From positions 62,001 through 126,000 of the forward strand of contig CAMCYP010000004.1 in assembly GCA_945885345.1 (NCBI GenBank): 64,000 bases of DNA, in the 5' to 3' direction. Within the stretch, counting starts at the first letter, position 1, and each line of letters starts with the position of its first letter. This DNA comes from Bordetella parapertussis (lineage in GTDB: Bacteria > Pseudomonadota > Gammaproteobacteria > Burkholderiales > SG8-41). The notes beneath the pieces are model-generated. The model was given only the letters and a program-made list of their open reading frames with translations, ran no database searches and was not told the origin of the DNA. Shown here in pieces: positions 42,137-50,013 of this stretch. The translations under genes were made by a program, and so were the position numbers.

Positions 42137-43051
42137 ATGAAACTGGTGACTTACTCTGCGGGCAAACGCGCCCCGGCGAAAATCGGCGTGATCGCTGCTG
42201 ACGGCAGCATCATCGACCTCGAAGCCGCGGCGAAAAAGGCACGCGTCAAGCTGCCCTTTGCGGCCAACGACATGGTCGCGCTGGTCGCCGCCGGCAAGAG
42301 CGGCCTGGCGCTGGTGAAGAAGGCTGTCGCCGGATTCAAGACCGGCCAATACAAGATGAACAAGGTCACGCTGCATGCGCCGATTCCGCGTCCGCGCAAA
42401 AACGTGTTCTGCGTCGGCTGGAATTATGTCGAGCATTTCGAAGAAGGCGCCAAGGCCCGTCCGCATGTGACGGAACTGCCGAAACATCCGGCGTTTTTCA
42501 GCAAGCAGCCGCTGGCGGTGAACAGCCCCTACGGCGAAGTGCCGTCGCATCCCGGCGTCACCGAAAAACTCGACTGGGAAGTGGAAATGGCCGTGGTCAT
42601 CGGCAAAGCCGGCCGCAACATCAAGGAAGCCGATGCGATGAAGCACATCTACGGCTACATGATCGCCAACGACGTGTCGGCGCGCGAAGTACAGCGCCAG
42701 CACGGGCAGCAGTGGTTCAAGGGCAAGAGCCTCGACGGCCATTGCCCGATGGGACCGTGGCTGACTACCGCCGATGCAGTGAAAAACCCGCAGAACCTGC
42801 GCATCACCTGCCGCGTCAACGGCGTGACCAAGCAGGATTCCAACACCAGCTATATGTATTTCAAGCTGCCGCGCCTGATCGCCGAGCTGTCGGCCGGTCT
42901 GACACTGGAGCCCGGCGACCTGTTCCTCACCGGCACGCCGGCCGGCGTCGGCCACGCACGCAATCCGCCGGAATTCATGAAAGCCGGCGACATCCTGGAA
43001 ACAGAAGTGGAAGGACTGGGACTGCTGCGCAATAAAATAGGCGCAAAATAA
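42137..43051 (+). CDS. Fumarylacetoacetate hydrolase family protein
   Basis: A 304-residue FAH-superfamily enzyme with the metal-binding core LDWEVEMAVVIGKAGRNI, GYMIANDVSAREVQ, GKSLDGHCPMGPW and TGTPAGVG. Family members hydrolyse or decarboxylate acylpyruvates or isomerise in aromatic catabolism. It is 1 nt after pip. ATG 42137 is preceded by AGGGAGAATGAA. The particular substrate cannot be told. A strong terminator follows about 60 nt downstream. Confidence 0.9.
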   Translation: MKLVTYSAGKRAPAKIGVIAADGSIIDLEAAAKKARVKLPFAANDMVALVAAGKSGLALVKKAVAGFKTGQYKMNKVTLHAPIPRPRKNVFCVGWNYVEHFEEGAKARPHVTELPKHPAFFSKQPLAVNSPYGEVPSHPGVTEKLDWEVEMAVVIGKAGRNIKEADAMKHIYGYMIANDVSAREVQRQHGQQWFKGKSLDGHCPMGPWLTTADAVKNPQNLRITCRVNGVTKQDSNTSYMYFKLPRLIAELSAGLTLEPGDLFLTGTPAGVGHARNPPEFMKAGDILETEVEGLGLLRNKIGAK

Positions 43052-43110
43052 GTCGGCGCAAAATAAGTCGGCGCAAAGCAGGTTTCAGAGCAGGTTTGAT
43101 TGCTCCAATA

Positions 43111-43138
43111 AAAAAACGCCGCTCATGCGGCGTTTTTT
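43111..43138. terminator. Bidirectional rho-independent terminator
   Basis: AAAAAACGCCGC-TCAT-GCGGCGTTTTTT: a perfect 12-bp stem with A and T runs. It ends the pip-FAH operon on the plus strand. It also overlaps the 3' end of the convergent PhaM-like gene on the minus strand. Confidence 0.93.
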
Positions 43139-43415
43139 ATTTCGGCTTTTTTTTCATGCTGTCGGCGGCAGCCTTGCCTGCCGATTGCAGACTCTCCAGT
43201 CCGGCCTTCTGCATTTCCAGCGTCTTGATGGTCATCTGGACCATGCCGGTGTTCATGGTCAGCCAGGTTTCAACCGCCTTCAGCTCGGCGATTTTTTTCT
43301 CCAGATCCTCGACATTCATCGTCGGCGCGATCATGCCCGGCATGGGAAAACCCATCGGGTTCCACATTTTCTGCATGAATTCGAAAAAATCCTTGGGTAC
43401 GTCTTGTTCGGCCAT
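43137..43415 (-). CDS. phaM: PhaM-like polyhydroxyalkanoate granule regulator (short form)
   Basis: A 92-residue protein matching the N-terminal part of PhaM: FFEFMQKMWNPMG, then PTMNVEDLEKKIAELKAVETWLTMNTGMVQMTIKTLEMQ, which forms helices. PhaM of Ralstonia activates PHA synthase and tethers granules to the nucleoid by a long Lys/Ala/Pro-rich tail. Here only a short KKKPK end remains, so DNA binding may be weak or supplied elsewhere. Confidence 0.8.
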   Translation of the reverse strand: MAEQDVPKDFFEFMQKMWNPMGFPMPGMIAPTMNVEDLEKKIAELKAVETWLTMNTGMVQMTIKTLEMQKAGLESLQSAGKAAADSMKKKPK

Positions 43416-43498
43416 GGTCGCTCCCCTGCATTACAGGAATAGGTGTTACGAAGATTATAGGCTGACGCAGGATTGGTGAGCCGCAGCCACAAATAAAG

Positions 43499-43522
43499 AT
43501 GGCGCCCCGGTCAGGGCGCCAT
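43499..43522 (-). terminator. Terminator of the lytic transglycosylase gene
   Basis: ATGGCGCCC-CGGTCA-GGGCGCCAT, a 9-bp stem. On the minus strand it is followed by CTTTATTT. It lies 17 nt after the transglycosylase stop. Confidence 0.75.
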
Positions 43523-43539
43523 GCAGGGGTCAGCGAGAA

Positions 43540-44292
43540 TTATTCGCCGAGCGGCGAATCGACATGGCGGGCGGCCACACGGATCCGCGGGGCCACCGGC
43601 GCCGGTTCGGCGAAGGCGGCAACAACGCGCTGCAGGCGCTGTTTCTCGCCCAGCACCTTGTTGGTGTAGGTGTCGTTGTCGTCACCGAGGGCGCCGGCGT
43701 ACATCTGCAGGGCGATGCTCACATTGCCGGTGCGGGACAGGTATTCGCGCAGGATACGGGTGCCGACGCGGATATTGGATTCCGGGTCGAACACGGATTT
43801 CTCACCGCCGAACTCGGCCAGCTTGTCCGCATGGAACTTCGGGATGATCTGCATCAGGCCCTTGGCGCCGACGCCGCTTTCGGCGATCGGGTTATAGCGC
43901 GACTCGACCGCAATCACTGCCATGATCAGCAGCGGATCCATATTGACCCGGGCAGCTTCGGCATGGGCGATCTGCACGAACTCCAGCGTCACGTCCTGCG
44001 ACACCTTGTAGCGCTTGGCCAGGAACTCGGCCAGCGCCTCGTGCCGGGCGGCGTCCGGATGCACGACCGGCGCGGGCTGCGGCAGCACACGGCCGGATAC
44101 GGCTTTGGCCTCACTCTCGACGGCGGCATAGGCAGATTCCAGCCATTGGACGCCGTAACGTTCGTGGAGCAGCAAAGCCAGGGCGGAGAAGCTGGCGATC
44201 AGCATCGCCAGGGTGACCATCTTGCGGATCCAGTGCAGCGATAGTGCTGCCTGTTCCTCGGGGGATATTTCTGAAATCGATTTTGCGAACAT
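43540..44292 (-). CDS. Membrane-anchored lytic transglycosylase (SLT domain)
   Basis: A 250-residue murein lytic transglycosylase. It has an N-terminal anchor (MVTLAMLIASFSALALLLH), a linker, then the SLT domain with catalytic Glu in IAVESRYNPIAESGVGAKGLMQIIP and the downstream NIRVGTRILREYLSRTGNVSIALQMYAGAL. It cleaves peptidoglycan to 1,6-anhydro products, which AmpD (also in this window) later processes. The upstream region carries a promoter and paired NrdR-like boxes of the same design as nrdA. The GGAGG ribosome site can pair with CTCC just upstream. Confidence 0.92.
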   Translation of the reverse strand: MFAKSISEISPEEQAALSLHWIRKMVTLAMLIASFSALALLLHERYGVQWLESAYAAVESEAKAVSGRVLPQPAPVVHPDAARHEALAEFLAKRYKVSQDVTLEFVQIAHAEAARVNMDPLLIMAVIAVESRYNPIAESGVGAKGLMQIIPKFHADKLAEFGGEKSVFDPESNIRVGTRILREYLSRTGNVSIALQMYAGALGDDNDTYTNKVLGEKQRLQRVVAAFAEPAPVAPRIRVAARHVDSPLGE

Positions 44293-44398
44293 GCAAAACC
44301 TCCTTTTGGGAGTGGCGCCGGCACGGGGCAGGCGCCTTCAGCGGTTGTTACCTCGCTACGGTAACGGGTGTCTCCTGGCTAACTCGGTCAGCCGACAA

Positions 44399-44414
44399 CC
44401 ACTATAGGTTGTGG
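44399..44414 (-). promoter_or_regulatory. NrdR-like box 1 upstream of lytic transglycosylase
   Basis: Minus strand CCACAACCTATAGTGG. It differs at one position from the box upstream of nrdA (CCACAACATATAGTGG) and fits the NrdR consensus (a/c)CACWAnATATWGTG(t/g) well. Confidence 0.6.
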
Positions 44415-44429
44415 GCCACTCAAAAAAAC

Positions 44430-44464
44430 TGGCTAATTCTAGGTGTTCAGACCCTGCGCCGCAA
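44430..44464 (-). promoter_or_regulatory. Promoter plus NrdR-like box 2 upstream of lytic transglycosylase
   Basis: -35 TTGCGG (44464-44459), 17-bp spacer, -10 TAGAAT (44441-44436). The -10 lies within a weaker second box (44430-44445), whose centre is 31 bp from that of box 1. Hexamers, spacing and box distance are identical to those upstream of nrdA. Confidence 0.6.
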
Positions 44465-44707
44465 CCCTGAAAACGGATTTTCATGGGGTTCGGGAAATAA
44501 GCCGGGGGCGGAGTGTAACGGCATTGCCCACCGCAATGCAATAAAAATATAAGTTATTGTTTTTAAACAATATTTAATACTTTTACCGCTCTTACACAGG
44601 GTCAAACAAGGTAAATCGCAGGGATTTGAGCCGCATTGCGGCAAAGAGTTCACCAGAGCCGGCCCGGAGTACCGAAGGTGAAGTAAAAACTTAATAAAAA
44701 CAATTAG

Positions 44708-44896
44708 TTATAATTCATCCTGGGGGTCGGACAAGGGCTGAATCTGGCGTGCTTCCCAAGTCCGGAGCGCAGTCTCGTAGTTAGTAAGTGCTTCCCAATA
44801 ACGGTCATAAACACAGGGGTCACAGCCGCTCTGGCAGCATTCCCAGGGCTCGGGCGCCGGCGGCTTTTCCGGTTTGGGATCGAAGTCAGCCGTCAT
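44708..44896 (-). CDS. Oxidoreductase-like domain small protein
   Basis: A 62-residue protein with the Oxidored-like (PF09791-type) pattern PEPWECCQSGCDPCVYDRYWEALTNYETAL. The ECC..GC..CV cysteines suggest a metal or redox site. It starts 3 nt after the upstream anti-sigma-like gene and so belongs to the sigma/anti-sigma transcription unit or lies just beyond it. Function is unknown. Confidence 0.82.
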   Translation of the reverse strand: MTADFDPKPEKPPAPEPWECCQSGCDPCVYDRYWEALTNYETALRTWEARQIQPLSDPQDEL

Positions 44897-44899
44897 GGC

Positions 44900-45736
44900 T
44901 CAGCGCAGATCCTCGGGCAATCGCGCCTCCGGAAAGCGGCGGCGGAACTCGGCCAGCAGCGCGTCGGCATCCGCGGTTTTGCCGCCGCGGCGCAGTTCGG
45001 CGATGCGCTGCAGCCATTTTTCCGGCGGTTCCTTGAGCAGGTCCTGCCACAGTGCGCTCTTCGCCGGCGCGGCCGACAAGGCTGCGGCCGGCGCCGCGGG
45101 CCTGGCCACCGATGCACCAGCACCGTTCGCTGCGTCAGCCATCGGCGCAGGCGCGGAACGCTGCAGCGGTTGCGGAGCGGCGTAGTCGCGCAGCGCGGGC
45201 GCCCGGTCTTCGGCCCGATTGGAGGATTCTGCCGCCATGGCCTTGGCGCGGGACTCGGTCGCCCCCCTCTCCGCTTCAGCCACACGGCCAGACAAGGCCG
45301 GTGCCGGGACGGGCGCCGCGTCCTGCACCACTGGCGCAGGCGGTGCCGTGACCGTCGGCGCAGCAGACCGGCGCTTGGGCACGGATTCCGGCACAGCCGC
45401 GGTTGGCGGTTCGGCGATCTCTCTTCGTTCGATCTCGCTTTGCATAGTCGCGGCCGGGGTTTGCGCCGGCGGCGGGATCAGGGATTCCGGACGATCAGCC
45501 CCCTGCTCGCGCATCAGGGTCACCACGCTGACCGACAACACCAGTACCGCAGCCAGCGAAACCGGCAGCGCCCAGCGACGGGCACCGGCGCGACGCGGAC
45601 CGGCGGCGACCTCGCGGCGCGCTGCGGCGCGGATCGCGTCATCGAGTTGTGCCGGCGGTTCTGCCGTCGTTCCGGCGCGGTATAGCGCCGCCAGTTGCGG
45701 ATCATTTTCCATATCGGGGCCGGGTTTCATTGCCAT
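44900..45736 (-). CDS. Probable anti-sigma factor, membrane anchored
   Basis: A 278-residue protein with a short cytosolic N-terminus (DPQLAALYRAGTTAEPPAQLDDAIRAAAR), one TM helix (WALPVSLAAVLVLSVSVVTLM), a long Ala/Pro-rich periplasmic linker and a C-terminal globular segment (WLQRIAELRRGGKTADADALLAEFRRRFP). Its ATG overlaps the sigma factor stop by 10 nt. Topology and position support an anti-sigma role, although no zinc-binding HxxxCxxC motif is present. Confidence 0.75.
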   Translation of the reverse strand: MAMKPGPDMENDPQLAALYRAGTTAEPPAQLDDAIRAAARREVAAGPRRAGARRWALPVSLAAVLVLSVSVVTLMREQGADRPESLIPPPAQTPAATMQSEIERREIAEPPTAAVPESVPKRRSAAPTVTAPPAPVVQDAAPVPAPALSGRVAEAERGATESRAKAMAAESSNRAEDRAPALRDYAAPQPLQRSAPAPMADAANGAGASVARPAAPAAALSAAPAKSALWQDLLKEPPEKWLQRIAELRRGGKTADADALLAEFRRRFPEARLPEDLR

Positions 45737-46290
45737 GCCTGCATCCCCTGCCGCAGTTTCGCCAGCGCATAACGCAGCCGGCTTTTGGCGGTTTCGCGGT
45801 TGACGCCGGTGGCGTCGGCAATTTCCTCGATACTCAGCCCGCCCTCCTGCTGCAATACAAAAGCCTCGCGCTGCTCTTCCGGCAAATCATCGAGCAATGC
45901 CAGCAGTTGCGCCGCCTGCTGCCGGGACGTCGCGCTGACTTCCGGTTCCGCGCTGCGCGGCGCCACCGGTTCGTCGATGGACACCGATTCGTCATCCAGC
46001 GGTACGGCGGCATCAGCGCGGCGAAAGTGATCCATCAGCCGGTTGTGGGCAATCCGGTAGAGGTAAGTCGAGAATTTCGCCTGCACCGTATAAGCGGCGC
46101 GGGCGCGGATCAGGTTCATCCACACATCCTGGAACAGTTCATCGGCGAGCGCCGCGTTGCGGCACTGGCGCAGCAGATAACGATAGACGCCGCCCTTGTG
46201 ACGACCATAAAGCACATCAAAAGCCGCCGCGTCACCATCGCGATAGCCGAGCATCAGCGCTTCATCGGTGGCGTCGGTGGCAGTGGGCAT
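45727..46290 (-). CDS. ECF-type RNA polymerase sigma factor
   Basis: A 187-residue sigma-70 family ECF factor. Region 2 has AFDVLYGRHKGGVYRYLLRQCRN and LFQDVWMNLIRAR...STYLYRIAHNRLMDHFRR. Region 4 has LLALLDDLPEEQREAFVLQQEGGLSIEEIADATGVNRETAKSRLRYALAKLR. ATG 46290 starts the conserved MPTATDATDEALMLGYRDGD part; the track start at 46353 lies beyond an upstream palindrome. It forms an operon with the anti-sigma-like gene. Confidence 0.92.
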   Translation of the reverse strand: MPTATDATDEALMLGYRDGDAAAFDVLYGRHKGGVYRYLLRQCRNAALADELFQDVWMNLIRARAAYTVQAKFSTYLYRIAHNRLMDHFRRADAAVPLDDESVSIDEPVAPRSAEPEVSATSRQQAAQLLALLDDLPEEQREAFVLQQEGGLSIEEIADATGVNRETAKSRLRYALAKLRQGMQAWQ

Positions 46291-46302
46291 AACGGGGTGC
46301 CA

Positions 46303-46324
46303 GTATGCAGAAGCCTCTGCATAC
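46303..46324. promoter_or_regulatory. Perfect 8-bp inverted repeat upstream of the ECF sigma gene
   Basis: GTATGCAG, 6-bp spacer AAGCCT, CTGCATAC. It is centred 24 bp before the sigma factor ATG. It could be a repressor operator or a leader hairpin. Confidence 0.5.
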
Positions 46325-46404
46325 CGGCAACCCGGCTGTAGTACTGCATCCACGCTGGGATCAGCGGCGGTGAAATCAACGCGGAGAAAATCAACGAGGG
46401 TCAG

Positions 46405-47223
46405 TCAACGCGGGTCAGGCGTAAAGCGCGCCGGGAACGGATCCGGCCGCGCCGCCAGCGACGGCTCGCGAATCACGCCCTGCGCCACCAGATTGCGATA
46501 ACTGTCGTAGTAAATGGTAATGATCTCGGCCGGCGTTGCAGTGGCGCGTTCGAATTCGGTGTACGTCACCACTGACGTTTCACTGCGGCCGTGGCCGGTG
46601 CCGAGGCGTGCGGATTTTTGTGCCTGATTGGCCGGGGCTTCGCTACGCGCGGCTGCACCGACACCACTGGCCGCATCGCGCGCCGGACTGCGATCTTCTG
46701 CCATTGCCGCAGGGGCCGGCGCTTCGGCCTCCATGCTGCGCGCCAGTCGCGGCGGTGCATACTGCATCACCGGCTCCGGCTTTTTGCGGAACACCGCAAC
46801 GCCGATCACGCCGACGTTGTTCGGGCGGCCGGTACGCGCGGCATAGGAATCCGGCAGCGCGGTGAAATAAAACGCGGCGGTGCGCTCCAGGCTTTTGCGC
46901 CAGCCCTTGACGCCAAAACCCTGCTGCGCACCCAGCACATAACCGCTTTGCTGCCAGTCGGCGGTCTCGCCGGTGATCACATCGACCCCGTCCACCGAAA
47001 CCACGGTCAGGATGTCGCCGCGCTGGCGGTTGCGCAGGCGGATTTCATATTCGTTGCCGGGATTGCCGACGACATAATGCCGCCCTTCGTGGACATACAC
47101 CGGCAACGTGCGGTTCTGTGCGCGGTCGTGAATCACGATATCGGCGATATTGCCTACCGCAGCGACGGGCAAAGACAAGGTGCAGGCAGCCAGCGCGGCC
47201 GCAACGGTGATCAGGCGTTTCAT
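46405..47223 (-). CDS. Secreted protein of unknown function near ECF sigma locus
   Basis: A 272-residue protein with signal peptide MKRLITVAAALAACTLSLPVAA. The globular N-half (VYVHEGRHYVVGNPGNEYEIRLRNRQ, VDGVDVITGE) looks like an all-beta domain found in conserved proteobacterial hypotheticals. An Ala-rich linker and a C-terminal segment (TEFERATATPAEIITIYYDSYRNLVAQGVI) follow. It lies upstream of, and in the same direction as, the ECF sigma gene and is a plausible target. ATG 47223 is used rather than 47658. Confidence 0.78.
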   Translation of the reverse strand: MKRLITVAAALAACTLSLPVAAVGNIADIVIHDRAQNRTLPVYVHEGRHYVVGNPGNEYEIRLRNRQRGDILTVVSVDGVDVITGETADWQQSGYVLGAQQGFGVKGWRKSLERTAAFYFTALPDSYAARTGRPNNVGVIGVAVFRKKPEPVMQYAPPRLARSMEAEAPAPAAMAEDRSPARDAASGVGAAARSEAPANQAQKSARLGTGHGRSETSVVTYTEFERATATPAEIITIYYDSYRNLVAQGVIREPSLAARPDPFPARFTPDPR

Positions 47224-47488
47224 CAAGGCTCCTTGAGTTAAGTGTGCGGAAGACCCGCGACCCTGCTGTAAACGCCAGCCGCAGCGGATCGGGGTTAAAC
47301 GTCGTTTTGGCCCGCTATGTGCGACAACGTACAGACCCTCTCCGGGGGGAGGCGAATACTCCACAGGGTCTCGGAAGAGGTGCTTTTTCAGGCAATTTTC
47401 AGACTGCGCGATACCGCATTTTTTGCTGGCGACCCCACAAGCGCAGCGCCCCCTCCAGATCGGAGTTCGCATTTCACGGAAATCGGCC

Positions 47489-49168
47489 ATGTCCGCAACA
47501 GAACTCTCCCCCTCCCTTGCCGCCGATGCCAGCAAGGCGGACGCCCTGCTTAAAGCGGGCGCCCTGCAGAACGCGATCCTGACCAGTGCCAATTTCTCGA
47601 TCATCGCCACTGACGAGAAAGGCATCATCCAGCTGTTCAATACCGGCGCCGAGCACATGCTGGGCTACACCGCAGCCGAAGTCGTCAACAAGATCAGCCC
47701 GAGCGATATTCATGACCCGGAAGAGGTCATGGTACGCGCCCAGGCATTGAGCCTCGAGCTTGGCACCCTGATTACGCCGGGATTCGAAGCCCTGGCCTTC
47801 AAGGCATCGCGCGGCATCGAAGACGTCTATGACCTGACCTATATCTGCAAGGATGGCAGCCGCTTTCCGGCCATCATCTCGATCACGGCGCTGCGCGACG
47901 ACGCTGGCGCCATCATCGGCTACCTGCTGATCGGCACCGACAATTCCGTGCGCAAGACGATCGAGTCGAAACTGAACGAGGCCATGGCCGTCGCAGACAG
48001 CGCCAACCGCGCGAAAACCGACTTCCTTTCCAGCATGAGCCATGAATTACGCACACCGCTCAATGCGATCCTCGGTTTCGCCCAGCTCATGGAATCCGGC
48101 GCCCCGCCCCCGACAGTTAACCAGAAGCGCAGTCTGGAGCAGATCCTCAAGGCGGGCTGGTACCTGCTGGAGCTGATCAACGAAATCCTCGATCTTGCAC
48201 TGATCGAGTCGGGCAAGGTCACGCTGTCCCGGGAACCAGTCTCGCTGTCCGAGCTCATGCTGGAGTGCCGTGCCATGATCGAGCCGCAAGCACAAAAGCG
48301 CGGCATCGCCATGACGTTTCCGCGATTCGAAACTCCCCTGTTCCTCAATGCCGACCGGATCCGGCTGAAACAGGTTCTGATCAATCTGCTGTTCAACGCC
48401 ATCAAGTACAACAAACCGAGCGGCACGGTTACGGTGGATTACGAACCGAAAGCCGCGGACATGATTCGCCTCAGCGTGCGCGACACCGGTGCGGGGCTGG
48501 CGCAGGAACAACTGGCCAAGCTGTTCCAGCCCTTCAATCGCCTCGGCAGGCAAACCGGCTCGGAGGAAGGCACCGGTATCGGCCTGGTGGTGACCAAACG
48601 CCTGGTCGAACTCATGGGCGGGGTCATCGGCGTGGACAGCACGGTCGGAGAGGGAAGTACGTTTTGGGTCGAGTTGTGTCTCGCCGAGGCACCGCAACTC
48701 GACTTTACGAAAACCGATGAAGTGGCAGTGCGAACACAAGTCGCAGAAGGCACACCGCAGCGCACCGTGCTGTATGTGGAGGACAACCCGGCGAACCTGG
48801 AACTGGTCGAACAAATCATTACGCGTCGTCCCGATCTGCGTCTGCTGAGTGCCGCGGACGGTGATCTTGGTGTTGAGTTTGCACGCGCCTATTTGCCTGA
48901 AGTCATCCTGATGGATATCAACCTGCCCGGCACCAGCGGGATTGAAGCCTTGAGAATCCTGCTCGCAGACCCTGCAACCGCACATATCCCGGTCATCGCA
49001 CTCAGCGCGAACGCCGTGCCCCAGGATATCGCGCGCAGCCTTGAGGCCGGATTCTTCAGCTATCTCACCAAGCCGATCAAGGTCGACCTGTTCATCGATG
49101 CGCTGGATGCGGCCTTGAAATTTTCTCTGACATCATCCACCCGCACCGCGGTCAAGGAACACGCATGA
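47489..49168 (+). CDS. Hybrid sensor histidine kinase with PAS and receiver domains
   Basis: A 559-residue cytosolic kinase. A PAS domain (residues 30-150: FSIIATDEKGIIQLFNTGAEHMLGY) comes first. HisKA (FLSSMSHELRTPLNAILGFAQLM) and HATPase (NLLFNAIKYN, DTGAGLAQE, GTGIGLVVTKRL) follow. A C-terminal receiver has YVEDNPANLELV, phospho-Asp in ILMDINLPG and Lys in LTKP. ATG 47489 is favoured; an in-frame TTG at 47423 would add 22 residues. It is coupled (ATGA) to the next response regulator gene. Confidence 0.92.
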   Translation: MSATELSPSLAADASKADALLKAGALQNAILTSANFSIIATDEKGIIQLFNTGAEHMLGYTAAEVVNKISPSDIHDPEEVMVRAQALSLELGTLITPGFEALAFKASRGIEDVYDLTYICKDGSRFPAIISITALRDDAGAIIGYLLIGTDNSVRKTIESKLNEAMAVADSANRAKTDFLSSMSHELRTPLNAILGFAQLMESGAPPPTVNQKRSLEQILKAGWYLLELINEILDLALIESGKVTLSREPVSLSELMLECRAMIEPQAQKRGIAMTFPRFETPLFLNADRIRLKQVLINLLFNAIKYNKPSGTVTVDYEPKAADMIRLSVRDTGAGLAQEQLAKLFQPFNRLGRQTGSEEGTGIGLVVTKRLVELMGGVIGVDSTVGEGSTFWVELCLAEAPQLDFTKTDEVAVRTQVAEGTPQRTVLYVEDNPANLELVEQIITRRPDLRLLSAADGDLGVEFARAYLPEVILMDINLPGTSGIEALRILLADPATAHIPVIALSANAVPQDIARSLEAGFFSYLTKPIKVDLFIDALDAALKFSLTSSTRTAVKEHA

Positions 49169-49989
49169 AGCTGGCCGAATCCGACATTCTCAAGAGCAGT
49201 ATCCTGATCGTCGATGACCAGGAGGCCAATGTCAGCCTGCTTGAGCAAATGCTGCACCAAACCGGCTATACCAGCGTCTCCTCAACCATGAATCCGCAGG
49301 AAGTCTGCGCGCTGCACCGGAAAAACCACTACGACCTGATCCTGCTCGACCTGCAGATGCCCGGCATGGATGGCTTCCAGGTGATCGAGGCGCTGAAGAC
49401 CAACGATGCGGACGATTACCTACCCGTACTGGTGATCACCGCACAACCCAGCCACAAACTGCGGGCCTTGCAAGCCGGTGCCAAAGATTTCGTCAGCAAA
49501 CCCTTTGATCTGATCGAGGTCAAGACCCGCATCCACAACATGCTCGAAGTCCGTCTGCTTTATAAAAACCTCAACAATTACAACAAAATCCTCGAAGAAA
49601 CCGTGCGCGAACGGACCGCCGAACTGCGCGAAAGCGAAGCGCGTTATCGCAGCCTGACGGAACTGGCCTCCGATTGGTACTGGGAACAGGACCAGCACGG
49701 CAGCTTCACCAAGGTTTCCGGACCGGTGCTGGAGATGCTCGGCGTCCGCGTCGACACCCTGGCAGGGAATGCTGGCGACGCCCCGGTAGACGGCTGGAAT
49801 GAGACGGAGCGGGATTTTCTGCGAACAACAATTGCTGCGCGGCAGCCCTTCCTCGATTTCATTTTCAGCCGCGTCAATGCCGACGGCTCACAGCAAAGAT
49901 TTCAAGTGAGCGGCGAACCCATGTTCAACCAGTCTGCCCGCTTCATCGGTTACCGCGGCATCGGCGTGGAACTGACTGAAAATAAATAG
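49165..49989 (+). CDS. Response regulator with C-terminal PAS domain
   Basis: A 274-residue protein: receiver domain (ILIVDDQEANVSLLEQML, phospho-Asp in LLDLQMPGMDG, Lys in VSKPFD), a coiled-coil linker (NNYNKILEETVRERTAELRESEARYRSL), then a PAS domain (LASDWYWEQDQHGSFTKVSGPVLEMLG) at residues 160-270. It has no output enzyme. RpfG- or GGDEF-type outputs often follow such a head, but here the chain ends at the PAS. It is translationally coupled to the hybrid kinase. Confidence 0.9.
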   Translation: MKLAESDILKSSILIVDDQEANVSLLEQMLHQTGYTSVSSTMNPQEVCALHRKNHYDLILLDLQMPGMDGFQVIEALKTNDADDYLPVLVITAQPSHKLRALQAGAKDFVSKPFDLIEVKTRIHNMLEVRLLYKNLNNYNKILEETVRERTAELRESEARYRSLTELASDWYWEQDQHGSFTKVSGPVLEMLGVRVDTLAGNAGDAPVDGWNETERDFLRTTIAARQPFLDFIFSRVNADGSQQRFQVSGEPMFNQSARFIGYRGIGVELTENK

Positions 49990-50013
49990 CCCTCAAGATA
50001 CCGGCGATCAGTG

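Larger units (their letters stand above)
44293..44707 (-). other. 415-bp regulatory region upstream of the lytic transglycosylase
   Basis: Holds, from the gene outward: a leader with three stems (CTCC-CAAAA-GGAG masking the ribosome site, GGCGCC...GGCGCC, GTTACC-GTAGCGA-GGTAAC), paired NrdR-like boxes (44399-44445), a promoter (44436-44464), then an AT-rich patch with the palindrome ATTGTTT-TT-AAACAAT (44556-44571). No ORF is supported here. Confidence 0.6.

Noticed and set aside
44367-44380. Minus-strand AGCCAGGAGACACC resembles the B12 box of cobalamin riboswitches (AGYCAGGAGACCTGCC).
   Set aside because: The rest of a cobalamin riboswitch (about 200 nt upstream) would have to extend across the NrdR-like boxes and promoter, and its conserved elements are not visible there. 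The match is partial.
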